Source: Mallotus nudiflorus (taxonomy: Eukaryota; Streptophyta; Magnoliopsida; Malpighiales; Euphorbiaceae). From it: DNA of 64,000 nt. Shown here piece by piece: positions 24,275 through 35,299 of this stretch (position 1 is the stretch's first letter; each line of letters opens with the position of its first letter). The DNA lies in contig CANTUR010000848.1 in NCBI GenBank assembly GCA_947683625.1, positions 372,001 through 436,000 on the forward strand. The letters run 5' to 3'. A program made the translations under genes and the position numbers. A model generated the notes under the pieces. It saw only the letters and a program-made list of their open reading frames with translations. It had not been told where the DNA came from and searched no databases.

Positions 24275-26105
24275 ATGGCACCAAGGGAACAAGTTAATTC
24301 TTACCTTTTTGTTTCAAATGTAGATGATGAGTTATTGGGGTGGTACTTCTGTATCTCCGTCGATTACACCCTTCAAACTGTAGATAGGAAATTTAGGACC
24401 CATACCACCTTGCTAGGGCTACGTAAATTAGTGGTGTATTTTAACCAACTAGAGGAGGTTTAAAATTTCCTTTAGATCCCTTTGTGAAGAGATTTTTGAA
24501 TAGGAATAACATAGCACATGGTCAGCTCCATCTGAATAGCTATAGGATTCTGACCGGGTTCATCCAACTGATGCATGAAGAGGGGAAAGAACCCGATCTA
24601 GATGTTTTTTGATACTTGTACAGACTGACTAAGAAGAATGGAGAACTGATGTTTTCCCTATCAGTCGTACCTAACTACACCCTCTTTGTAAAGCTTTCAG
24701 ATCTCCACAAGAAGTGGAGACACCATTTTTTTTATTGTAGAGCATCAGTTGGACTTCTTAGATGTCCAGCGGATGTGGTCTGACGAGTGCCATAGGGTGA
24801 GGCAGCCCACGAGACTTCCAGACAATGATGCGGAGATGGTTTTATGGCTGCATCTTGACGGTCTTACCGAAGCTCGATCGACGGAGGATGTGTCCAGGAG
24901 ATACCTATGGCAAGTTTGTCTGAGTCGTGTCCACTCCCCTGGTACATTTGTGTTACTGTAAAGCTATATTTATGACTTGATCTATTTTTGCAATTATAAA
25001 TGGCTGACTTTTTTAATTTTGCAAGCAGGATTTCATTAGTTGACGAGCCAACTGCTCTGAAGGAAGTGCGAGTATTTCCTTCTGTAGAGCCCGAAGCTCC
25101 TATGGCTCCTGAAGCAGTGTCTGCCAATCCCAAAGTTAAAATAATGGTGGGGTTAACACAACCGGAATGGGTAGGTCAGAGAAAGAGGTGGTTGATCGAG
25201 CCGAAGTCGGACACGGAGGGGCTTGACAAGGACATTTATGTCCAGCGCCCAAGGTTATCTAGGTGTCCAGATATGAAGGGCTGCATATTGAAGCAGATGA
25301 AGCCCTCGAGTGTGTCTAACAGCCAAATGAAGGATCAATACGCTGAATCACTAAGGCTGCCCGAGGATATGTGGCGCTGGTCCGATGAGGGCCTGGAGGG
25401 TTTGCTTGACTCCATGATTGGCCAGTCATTGGAAGTAAGTTAGCTCTACTGCTCATGTTGTTATTATATATGCTTCTTTTTGACGTAAACTTTTTGTTGT
25501 TGACAGATGACTCAAGCTTTGCTACTGGCGAAGGATCAGTACTTCTATCTGAAGAGCCAATAGAACCTAAAGGAGACAGAGGTAGGAACTATAGCCATTG
25601 ATTTTGAGAAGAAGCTGGATAGCACAAAGGCAGCATTGGAGCTCTACCAAACAAAGTATGTTAAGGCAAAGTCTGAGGCTGAGGCGAGTCAGAAGAAAGT
25701 TTTTGAATTGGAGCATAGCCAAGATCAGCTGACGAGGAGGATTGAAGAGCAGGACCTTCAAATTGTTGAGCTTAAGAAAAAGCTTATTAAGCTCGAGAAA
25801 TCCTGATCGAGTGACAAAAAGTCATACCAAGGCATGGTAGGGGGATTTCTAAAGGCCTACAAGGCTAAGTGTAAGAGGGTCTTGCTCGCTCAGAACTCGG
25901 AATTGGACCTGGGGGTGTTAGATCGAATAACACCGGCAGATCTTGCCAAGCTTGCTGCTAAACAGGACGTCCGTTGAAAGGCCTGTAAGGGAAATTATGG
26001 AGGCTGCTATTGCTACTGAGTCTGTGGCACATCCGGATGCTATTGATGAGGTTTCCCCTTCTATTTTCGGGCCTGGGGGGCTGTATGTGCATGTAGTAGA
26101 ATAGA
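24275..26105 (+). pseudogene. Antisense accessory gene of gypsy element 1 (Transposase_28-like plus coiled coil)
   Basis: It runs opposite to gag-pol and converges with it (pol stop at 26207). The ATG at 24275 opens MAPREQVNSYLFV. The first part, to about 24960, contains LGWYFC, NSYRILTGFIQLMHEE, a KKWRHHFF core and LDFLDVQRMWSDEC; this layout resembles PF04195 (putative gypsy-type transposon protein). After an intron-like gap (about 24955-25040) comes an acidic, Pro-rich linker. A second gap (GTAAGT at about 25437, TTGACAG ending at about 25506) is followed by a coiled coil rich in E, K and Q (about 25507-25985), a GGFLKAYKAKCKRVLL block, and a C-terminus ending HVVE before TAG at about 26105. 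Damage: a frameshift near 24460, an extra T in the T run near 24733, and TGA in DVF*YLYRLTKK. The homologue in element 2 is at 43566-46956. The function of the product is not known. Confidence 0.7.
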
Positions 26106-26206
26106 TATGTATTTATTTATTTATTTATTTATTTGCAACTGATCTTTTGTGAAGGCATTTTTATTAATGAAGAGATACTTCATTGAATCATGTGTTGAAT
26201 ACAATA

Positions 26207-29200
26207 TTATTGATAGTATTTTTTGAGAGAATTTGAGTTCCAAAACCTTGGTAGTTCTTTGCCTCCTCTTTCTCTTACCTTGTATGCTCCCTTGGTTATG
26301 CTTGCCGAGATTTGGTATAGACCTTCCCAATTTAAACCTAAATTGCCTGTTTCAAAGTTTCCTTGGCCAATATCTGCTCTTCTGAGTACCCAGTCTCCCA
26401 ACTTGAACTACTTTGGGTGATGCCATTGGTAATGGTACCGTGTCACCTTTTATCAATGTGCTTCAACTGTGGTTGCTGCTTGTTCTCTCCGTTCCTTTAG
26501 TAGTTATAGAAATATTCGGGCATTAATTTTATTAATGGTGTGATCGAGATTCTGGCTTACCCGATAAGTTGGTGAACCAATTTCCATTGGTATTACTGCA
26601 TCCATGCCATAAGTTAGCCTGAATGGTGTCTCTTTGGTGGATGATCTAGGCGTGGTTCTGTAGGCCCATATTATGTTCTTTGACCCAATTTTCCTTTTTC
26701 TTATCGAGTCTTTTCTTTAATCCTTGCATGAGAATTCTATTGGTGACTTCCGTTTCTCCATTTGTTTGCGAGTGGGCTACCAAGGTGAAGCAAAGCTTTA
26801 TTCCAAGGTCTGAACAAAAGTCTCTAAACTTTTTGTTATTAAACTATTTGCCATTGTCTGTAATTAAAGTGTGGGGTATGCCAAACCTGTAAATGATCTC
26901 CTTCTAGAAGAAGTGTTGTATCCGAGCTTTTATGATGGTTGGGACTGCCTCTACTTCTACCCACTTAGTGAAATGGTCAATAGCCACAATTAAGAAATTT
27001 TTCTGCGAGGTAGAGGGCGGGAAGGGACTAAGGATGTCCATCCCCCACATAGCGAATGACCAAGGGCTGCTGATGGGATGTAGGGGGCGGGAAGGCTTGT
27101 GGTTGAGTCGAGCATAGTGCTGACACTGGCGACATGCTTGCATTAGCTGCTGCATCGTTAGACTTGGTGGGCCAGTAATACCCTTAGAGTAATGCTTTTA
27201 GAGTTAGCGCATAATAAGATTTGTGTGCTCCGTAAATTCCTTTATGGATCTCTCAAAGTATGTAATTTCCTTCCTCTAGTGAGATGCACTTGGACCATGG
27301 GTGTGAGAGGGATTTTCGATAAAGCTCCCCTTGATGGATGGAATAGTGGGCTGCCTTGGTTTTTAGCTTCCACGCCTGCAGCTTGTCTTCAGGGAGGAAT
27401 CCGTGTTCTTAGTATTGGATTATTCATCGCATCCATTCCGAGACTACCTGTGTCTCTAAAACTTCAGGGTCTTCAGTGCTGGGATTAGTTAATGACTCGG
27501 TGAAATTCATATCTCGAAATGCTTGACTGTCTTCAGCTGCGGACTTAGCCAGGAAGTCAGCCTCATTATTTTCTTCCTTAGGTATCTGAATGATCTCCCA
27601 TCGGCCTCCATCTTATTTAATGTGTTACAAGAGTTGTTTGGCTTTGTCCACGTGCTTGGCAATACAAGTGTCTTTGACTTGGAGCGTTCTGCTGACTTGG
27701 TTGACCACCAGTTGGGAGTCTAAGTGTATGATGAGGTGTTTAGCCCTGACTTCAATGGCTAACTTCAGTCCTGTGATGAGTGCTTCATACTCGGTAGCAT
27801 TGTTGGTTGCGTTGTACTCAATTCAGACTGCATATCGGATGTAAACCTTGTGTGGTCCCTTGAGGATTATTCTAGTGCTAGAGCCTTGAGCTGAGGATGC
27901 TCCATTAATATAGAGCTTCCACTCCAGTGCTTTGGTTAAGGTAACATCTTCCAGAGCCATTTCTTACATGAAATCTGCTAATGCCTGAGCTTTCATCTAT
28001 TAGCGGGGTTCATAGTCAATGTCGAATTCGTCGAGTAATACCAACCACTGAACTAGCCTGCCCAAGGTCTCCGGTCTTTGTAAGATTTTTCGCAGTAGGA
28101 AATAGGATCGGACGACAATATGATGAGCTTGGAAGTAATGTCAGAGCTTTCGAGAGGTGTGGACGATAACCATGGCTAGCTTGTCTAATATGGGATACCA
28201 AATTTTAGATCTTCAGAGCATTTTATTGATGTAATAAACTGGGCTTTACTGGCTTCCTTCTTCTCTTACCAGTACTGAGGCGATGCATTCTCGGCCTATA
28301 GAATGGTATAAGTATAATGTCTCATCTGGGACAGGCCGGTTGAGTAAGGGTGGTAAGGATAAGAATTTTTTAATGTCTTTGAATGCCGCCTGGTAGTCAA
28401 CGGACCACTCAAACTTTTTGAACTTTTTGAGAGCTCAAAATAATGGTAAACACCGCCTGGCCGAGCATGAAATAAAATGCCTTAATGCAGTGATTCTGCC
28501 ATTTAACTTTTGTAGCTCATGGATGTTTTTTGGTGCTTCCATGTTGAGTATGGCTTCCATCTTTTTCGGATTGGCTTCAATGCCCCGGTAAGATATTATG
28601 AATCCCAAGAATTTACTTGCTCAGACTTCGAAGATGCATTTTTCTGGATTCAACTTGATCCTGGATTTGCTTAATATCTTCTAGGTGTTGTTCCGGATTC
28701 TTGCTTTTGATTATTATGTCATTTACATATACTTCTACGCTCGTGCCAATATGGTCTTGGAGGAATTGGTTCATCATTATTTGATACGTGGCTCCAACGT
28801 TCTTTAGTTTGAAGGGCATCACCTTGTAGCAATATAAGCCTTCATGGGTGATGAAGGATGTCTTCTCCTGATCCTCTTCCTTCATCGAGATCTAGTGATA
28901 ACCTTGTGCTGCATCAACAAAGTTGTATAATCCATGGCCATCGATGGAGTCAATGAGCTGGTCGATCGTGGGCAATAGGTAATTGTCTTTAGGGCATACT
29001 CGGTTGAGGTTAGTGTAGTCTACACACATTCTGTATTTCTCATTTGCTTTTTTTTACGAGTACCACGTTGGCTACCCATTCCGGGTGAGTAAATTTTTTT
29101 ATGAACCCAGCTGCTAACAGCTTCATTGTTTCTTCAGCAATTATTCTCTGCCTTTCATAGGTAAAGGTTCTTTTTTTTCTGAGCTACTAGCTTGGCTCAT

Positions 29201-31601
29201 GATCTGATGTTTAGGTAGTGGCAGGTAACTTGCAAGTCCACGCCGACGATTTCATATGCTTTTCAAGAAAAATCCTCTGAGTGTCTAGTAAGGACTTCCC
29301 TTATTTCTTCTCTAATGTTCTGGTTGAGTTCATTGCCAATTTTCATGGTCTTCCCTTTTATGATTTGTAAGGTCTTCGTGTCTTCTACTGGTTGTGGATC
29401 TGCGCCTTACTTCTTAACTTCCTATGCTTCTAAAGGAAAAGCCTCTGCCTGAGGCTTCATGGCCATCTGGTAACACTGTCTGGCCATATGTTGATCCCCC
29501 CGAATGGTAAGGGTTCCATTCTTGACTGGAACTTTCATAGTTAAACACTAGATACTGGTGACTGCATCTTCTTCATAGAGTGTCGGCCGTCCTATAATCC
29601 CATTATACGCTAGTGGTATATCCACCACATTGAATATTATTCAGATTACTTTTGTTTCTTCATCATCTTGATTCCCGAATTCTAGGCTCAATTCGACAAT
29701 TCCCATTGGTTGTACAGTTCCTCTACAAAAACTCGTGATGGGGTTCTGAATGGCCTTCAGGTTGGTGACGGAGCTGCCCATTGCCTTGTATGCATTCCAG
29801 GATAATGTGTTAATAGCACTTCCATTCTCCACCAATAGTCTTTTTACCAGATACTTGTTTATGCACGCAGTTATTACCAGGGCATCACAATGGGGTTGGT
29901 GAACATGCGAATCATCTTTCGAGTTGAACATAATATCACTTCTCCTGGGTACTAGTTTTTCTCCTCTACTCTGCTTTAATCTTTTCTCAATGTTTTCTCC
30001 CCTCGATGATCATATTGATTGTGCCAATTGGCTCCCTTTGGGTTTTCTTTACATCTGGCATGTCATGCTCTTGGTTTTCAGAGACTCCGCTTCTTCTCGG
30101 TGCATCTGTGAAATTATTGAGCTTGCCCCTCTGCACCAGTCTTTTTATGGCATTCTTCAGCTCTCTATAGCTCTCTATGTTGTGTTCATATTCCCGGTGA
30201 TACTGGCAGTATTGTCCCTTGTCTTGAGTAGATCTCCGGCTTAGGCTTATTCTCTTAGCCGGGGTGATTCCAACTCCATTTTGCCTGAACCACATGAGGA
30301 TTTTAGATTGAGAGGTGTTCAGGGGTGTGTATCTGTCCGCTTCCCTATCGAATCTTTCTACTGGATTTTTGAAATTTATTTTTGGGAAGCTTGCTCGTCT
30401 GTTTTTAAGTCGTTCATCCTTGATCGATGGCTTCTCTTCCTTCCGTTGCATCCTTCTATCCTCATCCATTTTTATCATCCTAACCGCCATCGCCAGTGCC
30501 TCTGCAAAGGTACTTGGTTCTTTGGTCATTATTTTGTCTTTAAGCTTGCTGAGTCTAGTGCTATTTTTCAAAGCTTCTATGGCAACTTCATTAATAAGAT
30601 GCTTAATTTGCATGGCTGTTTTATTGAAACAGTTAAGATAACTCTGTAAAGATTCATCAACTTCTTGCTGGCACATCCTAAGATCGTTGATGTTCTTGGC
30701 TAGGGGAATATTGGTGACAAATCTGATACGAAATTATTCTGCTAGATCCTCGAAAGAAGTGACAAAATTCTCCAGGAGTCAATGAAACCACTTTTGAGCG
30801 TTCTTTATGAGTATGCTTGGAAAAACTCTACATATGATTTCATCATTTACATTCTAGAGCAGCATCTTTGTTAAGAACGCCAATATATGGCTAATGGGGT
30901 CTCCTGTCCCGTCATACTGATCAAGCGACGGGATTCTAAACTTAGTAGGGATCTCCGTCTGAATTATTCTTTTGACAAACAAAGTTCTGCTGTCCATAAC
31001 ACATACTTTTTCCTTTCTTAGTTTGGTCCGGGCTTTGTATATTGCTTCTTCAACCTTCTGAGCTATTTTTAAATCATCAAGAGCCGAAATTGTTGAACTG
31101 CACTCCCCCTCTGGCGCTTTACCTTTTCCCATGCTCGTCCTCGGGGCCTACTGAGGTGTTGTGTTATCATCGTTTTGAGCCAGCTCAGAATGGCCAACTC
31201 TATATTATAGTGTTTAGTTGTTGTTGCATCAAAGCTATCTGCGCCTGAATATTTTTTATCATAACTTCCTTGCTAGTTTGATTGAGGCTGAGTGTTTGGT
31301 TTACAGTGTTTAGATTTGGTGTGGTTATTGCTGGTGTCTCTATTAAACTTGGAAAGGGTATGGAAGGTATTGAGCGATGGTGTTATAGCAGAGCGTAATA
31401 CAGGAGGTCCGTGCCCAATGACTGGTATCTTAAGGTGTTGTTGAGGAGTGGAGGTATATGTATGGATGAGGCTCTAGTATGCTGAAAAGTGGTTGGAAGC
31501 ACTATTGCTGGCAGAGGGTTTGAGAGGTCGGTCAAAGGGATAGGTGCGAAAGGTTTGGTGCCGGCTTCAGGAGTCAAGGCTGGTGGTGGGTTGGAAGTCA
31601 T
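26207..31601 (-). pseudogene. gag-pol remnant of gypsy element 1
   Basis: The start ATG at 31601 gives MTSNPPPALTPEA, comparable with element 2. Gag is 31601-29987, with FRIPSLDQYDGTGDP and a CQYHREYEHNIESY motif in which the last Cys of the knuckle is Tyr. Protease is near 29830, where the active-site motif reads LVENGSA, with Glu in place of Asp. RT is about 29100-28613, with VMPFKLKN and YVND instead of YVDD. A first RNase H is about 28450-28000. An additional aRNH domain is about 27950-27500, with EWKLYINGASS, NNATEYEALITGL and DSQLVVNQV. Integrase runs from about 27155 to 26207, with ACRQCQHYARLN and WGMDILSPF, ending LKKYYQ. There are many frameshifts and stops. Two catalytic Asp changes are D-to-N, as expected from G-to-A decay. 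Confidence 0.92.
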
Positions 31602-31652
31602 AGTGAGGATGTCTTTAGCTTAGCAGTTAAATGAATGGATTTTCCCAAGGAG

Positions 31653-31670
31653 TTCCCACAAATGGCGCCA
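31653..31670 (-). other. Primer-binding site of gypsy element 1
   Basis: On the minus strand it reads TGGCGCCATTTGTGGGAA, two bases after the 5' LTR. It is of the TGGCGCC type used by many plant gypsy elements. Confidence 0.75.
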
Positions 31671-31672
31671 CT

Positions 31673-32066
31673 TGATAATTGGTTTCCGAAACTCTTGGGC
31701 TTGGTATCCTACAATCCACGAACAGAAGGCAAGGTGAGAGATGGGGAGAGTCCCCACGAATACTCTGATGCCTAAGTTAGAGAACAAAAGTAGAAAGAAT
31801 ACAAGATAACTAAAATATGTGAGAATGAGATGTCCTTTGTGAGGGGTATGAGGTTCTATATATAGCAATACTCAAACCTGGGAGGAGTCGGATTCCTTGT
31901 GAGATAGTGAATCATAATCTTAGTAGGAGAGTATTCCTTTTTTTATTGGGATTCTTCTTTGGGATAGTCCCTATTTCGGATGGGTCCTGCCTTCTTCCTA
32001 ATTCAAGTGTCCCTATTTAGAAGATAAGAAGCCATTAACTAGGCGGAAACATATTAGACAATATCA
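31673..32066 (-). repeat. 5' LTR of gypsy element 1 (394 bp)
   Basis: Ends TGATAATTGG and AATATCA; partner of 22668-23062. In element direction it is followed by the primer site at 31653-31670. Confidence 0.92.
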
Positions 32067-32071
32067 ATAAT

Positions 32072-32154
32072 GACTTTATAAAAGTTTCCTTTAAGTTAAA
32101 GAATAAGATAAGCTTGAAAGCTACAAATAGAGTATTGTAGTTTCAATCTTAATA
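32072..32154 (+). repeat. 3' LTR of copia element, second fragment
   Basis: It resumes the copia LTR after the gypsy insertion (GACTTTATAAAAG, then GATAAGCTTGAAAGC) and ends TTTCAATCTTAATA, the mutated counterpart of the 5' LTR end TTAACA. The target duplication AAAAC follows at 32155-32159. Confidence 0.88.
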
Positions 32155-32159
32155 AAAAC

Positions 32160-32340
32160 GAGGACATCATACCCCGGTAATATCTTGACGAAGCAAATCC
32201 ATGAGTCCAGCCAGAGCTTGCTCCATGATGTGAACATCCATCTCTAATTGTCCTGCCAAAGATGCCATCCAATCCACAACCATGTCGGTATAGACTTGGA
32301 AAAACAATTAATTTTAGACTTAGAAAAAGAACCTAAAAAA
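32160..32340. repeat. Tandem duplication unit A, right part
   Basis: Continues unit A after the copia insertion. It matches 33422-33600 of unit B, including the coding-like segment at 32173-32294. Confidence 0.85.
32173..32294 (-). pseudogene. Coding-like exon fragment, copy A, unknown family
   Basis: Bounded by CAAG at its start and a GTATGA donor at its end. The open frame contains MASLAGQLEMDVHIMEQA and LLRQDITG. It has the same frame as copy B at 33434-33557, with an in-frame 3-nt deletion. I do not recognise the protein. It could be an exon of a lost gene duplicated with the unit. Confidence 0.35.
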
Positions 32341-32381
32341 ATACCGGGTGTGTTTATTAATTGAAAATTATTTTTTTAAAA

Positions 32382-33600
32382 TACCCACATATAATATACA
32401 CTTCTATTTTTTTAAGAAAATAATAACTGCCTTAAAAAGTTAGTTCTTTATAACAATGATAATAAAATGGTGAATGAGATCCTTTGCTTAGAATCTACAA
32501 TTATCTACTCAATAAAAAAAATCTACATTTTTTTATTTTTTTTCAACTTTTCAAGAAATGATTGTGGCGAAAGGCATATTAATTTCGTTTTCTTTCATTA
32601 ACTTTAGTCAATATGTTTAGAGAAAAGATCAGCCATTCAATTATAAAAATTAAAGATACATTTTAATAAAATAAGAGTATCGTCTAAAAAGTATCAAAAT
32701 AAAATTTGATTATTGTGAATTTTTTTATCATTATTTTTCAATAGTATTGATAAAACTTTTTTAGTTTGTAACTGGAAGATCCTTATGTTAAACTCAATGA
32801 TTTTAATTAGTTATAAATTGATTTTTTAGTCTTTAAATGAGTCCAATTACAAAAAAAAAAAAAAAAAATTAATAGAAATTTCACAGTAAATAAATAGTTA
32901 ATTTTGAAAAAAAAATCAAATTTCAGAAAGAATAAAAATAATTCTATAAAGAAAGATTCAAAATTTCATAAAAATCAAATAAAACAAATAAAATAAAGAT
33001 ATGTATTTATTATATATAAAAAAAATAAATAATAATAATAATAATGATAATAAGAAATCAGTGTTAATCTAAAAATTCATTGATGGTAGTTGAAAATGAA
33101 ATTTTTTTTTAAAAAAAATCTACATAGAAAAGAGAGAACAAAGATGACTAAAACTTGAGTCAATTTCTTGAATGTTAATGTAATTTCATTTTTATCTCAT
33201 TAAATTTAGTCAATATCTTGAACGTTAATTAAGATCTAATATCATTTTCTTTTTCAACTGTAAGATGTTTTTTATATTTTAGGTGTGAAGGAATGACCAA
33301 AGCCAGCCAAAAAAAATCCCATGAATTGTTTTTAATTTTTTTTTTCAACTATTAACTATAATATTTTGTTTTTATTAAAAAACAGAGGCAAGGCCTCAAA
33401 CAACTATTAGATAATAAAACGAGGATAGCAGACCCTGTAATATCCTGACGAAGCAAATTCGTGACTCCAGTCGGTGCTTGCTTCATGATGTCGTGAACAC
33501 CCATCTCTAATTGTCTTGCGAAAGACGCCATCCGATCCGCAACCATGTTGGCATAGACTTAGAAAAACAATTAATTTCAGACTTATAAAAAGACCTTAAA
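32382..33600. repeat. Tandem duplication unit B (uninterrupted)
   Basis: Colinear with unit A from CACTTCTATTTTTTTAAG to the segment ending near 33600. It carries the empty sites of both MITEs and of the copia element in unit A. AT-rich apart from the coding-like fragment at 33434-33557. Confidence 0.88.
33434..33557 (-). pseudogene. Coding-like exon fragment, copy B, unknown family
   Basis: Follows a CTAAG acceptor-like site and ends at GG before GTCTGC. It reads MVADRMASFARQLEMGV and then HDIMKQAPTGVTNLLRQDI, richer in G+C than its surroundings. Roughly two thirds of positions agree with copy A at 32173-32294. The family is not recognised. Confidence 0.38.
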
Positions 33601-35276
33601 AGAAGACATAAACTTCCAAGTCTTTGGTGGTAAACCATACTAGGCATATGTTATCGACTGAATATAAATGCTTAATACTCTATGTTTTTTTTAAGTGATT
33701 GTTATGGATTTAAAATCTCACAAATGATAGTAAATTCAACTGCTAGGAGTTGTTTTTACTTAAACTAAGTTACGGATAAACTCAACTTTAGAAATACACC
33801 ACTGAAGTCTATGCCTCTACATATGGCTATAGATATTTAAAAAAGTATTTTAAATAATTTTTTATTTTTTTATTTTTTTATAAATAGTCATTCAATTATA
33901 AAATAAAATTTATTTTTTAAATAATTACTATTAAATATGTAAAATAAATTTTATTTAATGGCATTAAAAATAAATATAAATAAATATATAGTTTTAATTT
34001 ATTTATCTCTTTTTATGTTGTATTTTGTTAATTTTTCAATTAAATCATTTGCTAGATACTTTTATTTTTATTTTTAAATTCAAAAGATTTTTAAAATTTA
34101 TTATGTGCTAATTAAAGGTAAAACTAGGAAGAAAAGGGATAAGGAGAGACCACTATCTCCTTTTAACTAATTAAATTTTATTATAATTTTTTTAAAATTT
34201 ACATATTCACCCTCTTTCACCAAAATTTGATTTGTTGCTCCATACTTTCAGTACAATAAATTAAATATATGTATAATTTCTTAGTTGAAAATTTTTAAAA
34301 ATTTTTCTTTTAAGTTCGCACCTAATATTGATGCTAATATCAAATTATTTTGTAATTTATTTAATTTTAATGACAAAAAAAAGTTATTACCTAAAAAATA
34401 ATAGTTAATTAATTATTTTAAATCTAAAAAATTAAAAAATAATTTTTTACCCAGGGTCACAAAAACCCTTAAACCGGTCCTTGGTCTCAAATTCAAATTT
34501 TAATATATGCAGTCACATTAAAAAGTTATTGAGACATTTACTGTCTTTATAGTCTTATTTAAATTAAACCAAATTAATCATAATTCAATAAATTCTGAAT
34601 ATCGGTAATTTACAAAAAAAAAATTCAAGCAAAATTCATATGTTTTTTTATCGTAAGTTGTATAATCTTTTTATTAATAAAAAAATTAATTTTACTGTAA
34701 TTTGATATTATAAACATATTGTAATTTGTAAAATCAAGTTTAATAGATATGAATAAATTTGAAATATTCTGAAGAAAATTAGTCAAACAGCCAAGAAAAT
34801 GCCAAACCCATGCTGCATTATATAATTTATATCTAAAACAAAGTGACTATTATTTCCACAATAGACGTTCCATTAACTTGATAATTAACATTAACAATGA
34901 ATAAAAATCCTTTTGCTTAAAGAAAAATAATAATCACTTTTTGTCAATTCTCCAATAATTAATAAACACCCTTTACAAAGACCATATGCATATGCAACAA
35001 TTCTCCCACTACTGCCGCCGCAGTCGCAGCCACAGCTAGTCTTTATTACCGTTGCCACCGCCAGCTCTTCACCTTCTGTGCTAAATTGTCTTGTGAATGC
35101 AATAAAGCATCACCTCTCAATAGTAATGTCCTATCTTATGATAATTTGACTTTTTTTTTTAACTACCGATATATTCAAAGTTCCCTAAACTTAAACTCTG
35201 ATTATCGTAGTTTCTTGATTATTATGGCAAATATCTACTAACAATCAATTTAAATTATGTTTCTAATGGAGTAACT
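33601..35276. other. AT-rich spacer downstream of protease gene
   Basis: No gene seen. A less AT-rich patch at about 34980-35110 (CCGCCGCAGTCGCAGCC) has no sustained reading frame. Confidence 0.6.
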
Positions 35277-35282
35277 TTTATT
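35277..35282 (-). terminator. Poly(A) signal of aspartyl protease gene
   Basis: AATAAA on the minus strand, 17 nt after the TGA stop at 35300. It is unusually close to the stop, so other near-upstream elements may be used as well. Confidence 0.5.
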
Positions 35283-35299
35283 AAGAAAAAAAGAAAAGC

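Larger units (their letters stand above)
22668..32066 (-). mobile_element. Ty3/gypsy (Tat-lineage) retrotransposon 1, complete but dead, 9.4 kb
   Basis: The element reads on the minus strand. The 5' LTR is at 31673-32066 and the 3' LTR at 22668-23062, both TGATA...TATCA, flanked by GTAAT (22663-22667) and ATAAT (32067-32071). Contents in its own direction: primer site, gag-pol (31601-26207), a convergent antisense gene (24275-26105), a 106-bp tandem array (23345-23790) and the polypurine tract. Assignment to Tat rests on the additional aRNH-type RNase H, the TGGCGCC primer site and the antisense gene. Confidence 0.9.
14275..32154 (+). mobile_element. Ty1/copia retrotransposon, decayed, containing nested insertions
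   Basis: The 5' LTR is 14275-14543 and the 3' LTR is split (22520-22667 and 32072-32154). The target duplication AAAAC is present at 14270-14274 and 32155-32159. The internal region was invaded by a solo LTR (14582-16163), a probable second solo LTR (16473-18620) and, inside the 3' LTR, a complete gypsy element (22668-32066). Unit B of the surrounding tandem duplication gives the uninterrupted host sequence. The LTRs have diverged strongly (269 bp against about 231 bp), so the element is old. Confidence 0.88.

Noticed and set aside
29924..30649. Plus-strand ORFs of up to 122 codons in the gag region of gypsy element 1
   Set aside because: Shadows of gag on the opposite strand; no homologous frame kept in element 2.
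31042..31248. tRNA or other RNA genes anywhere in the window
   Set aside because: No A-box/B-box pairs with cloverleaf potential were noticed; primer-site sequences next to LTRs are only tRNA-complementary.
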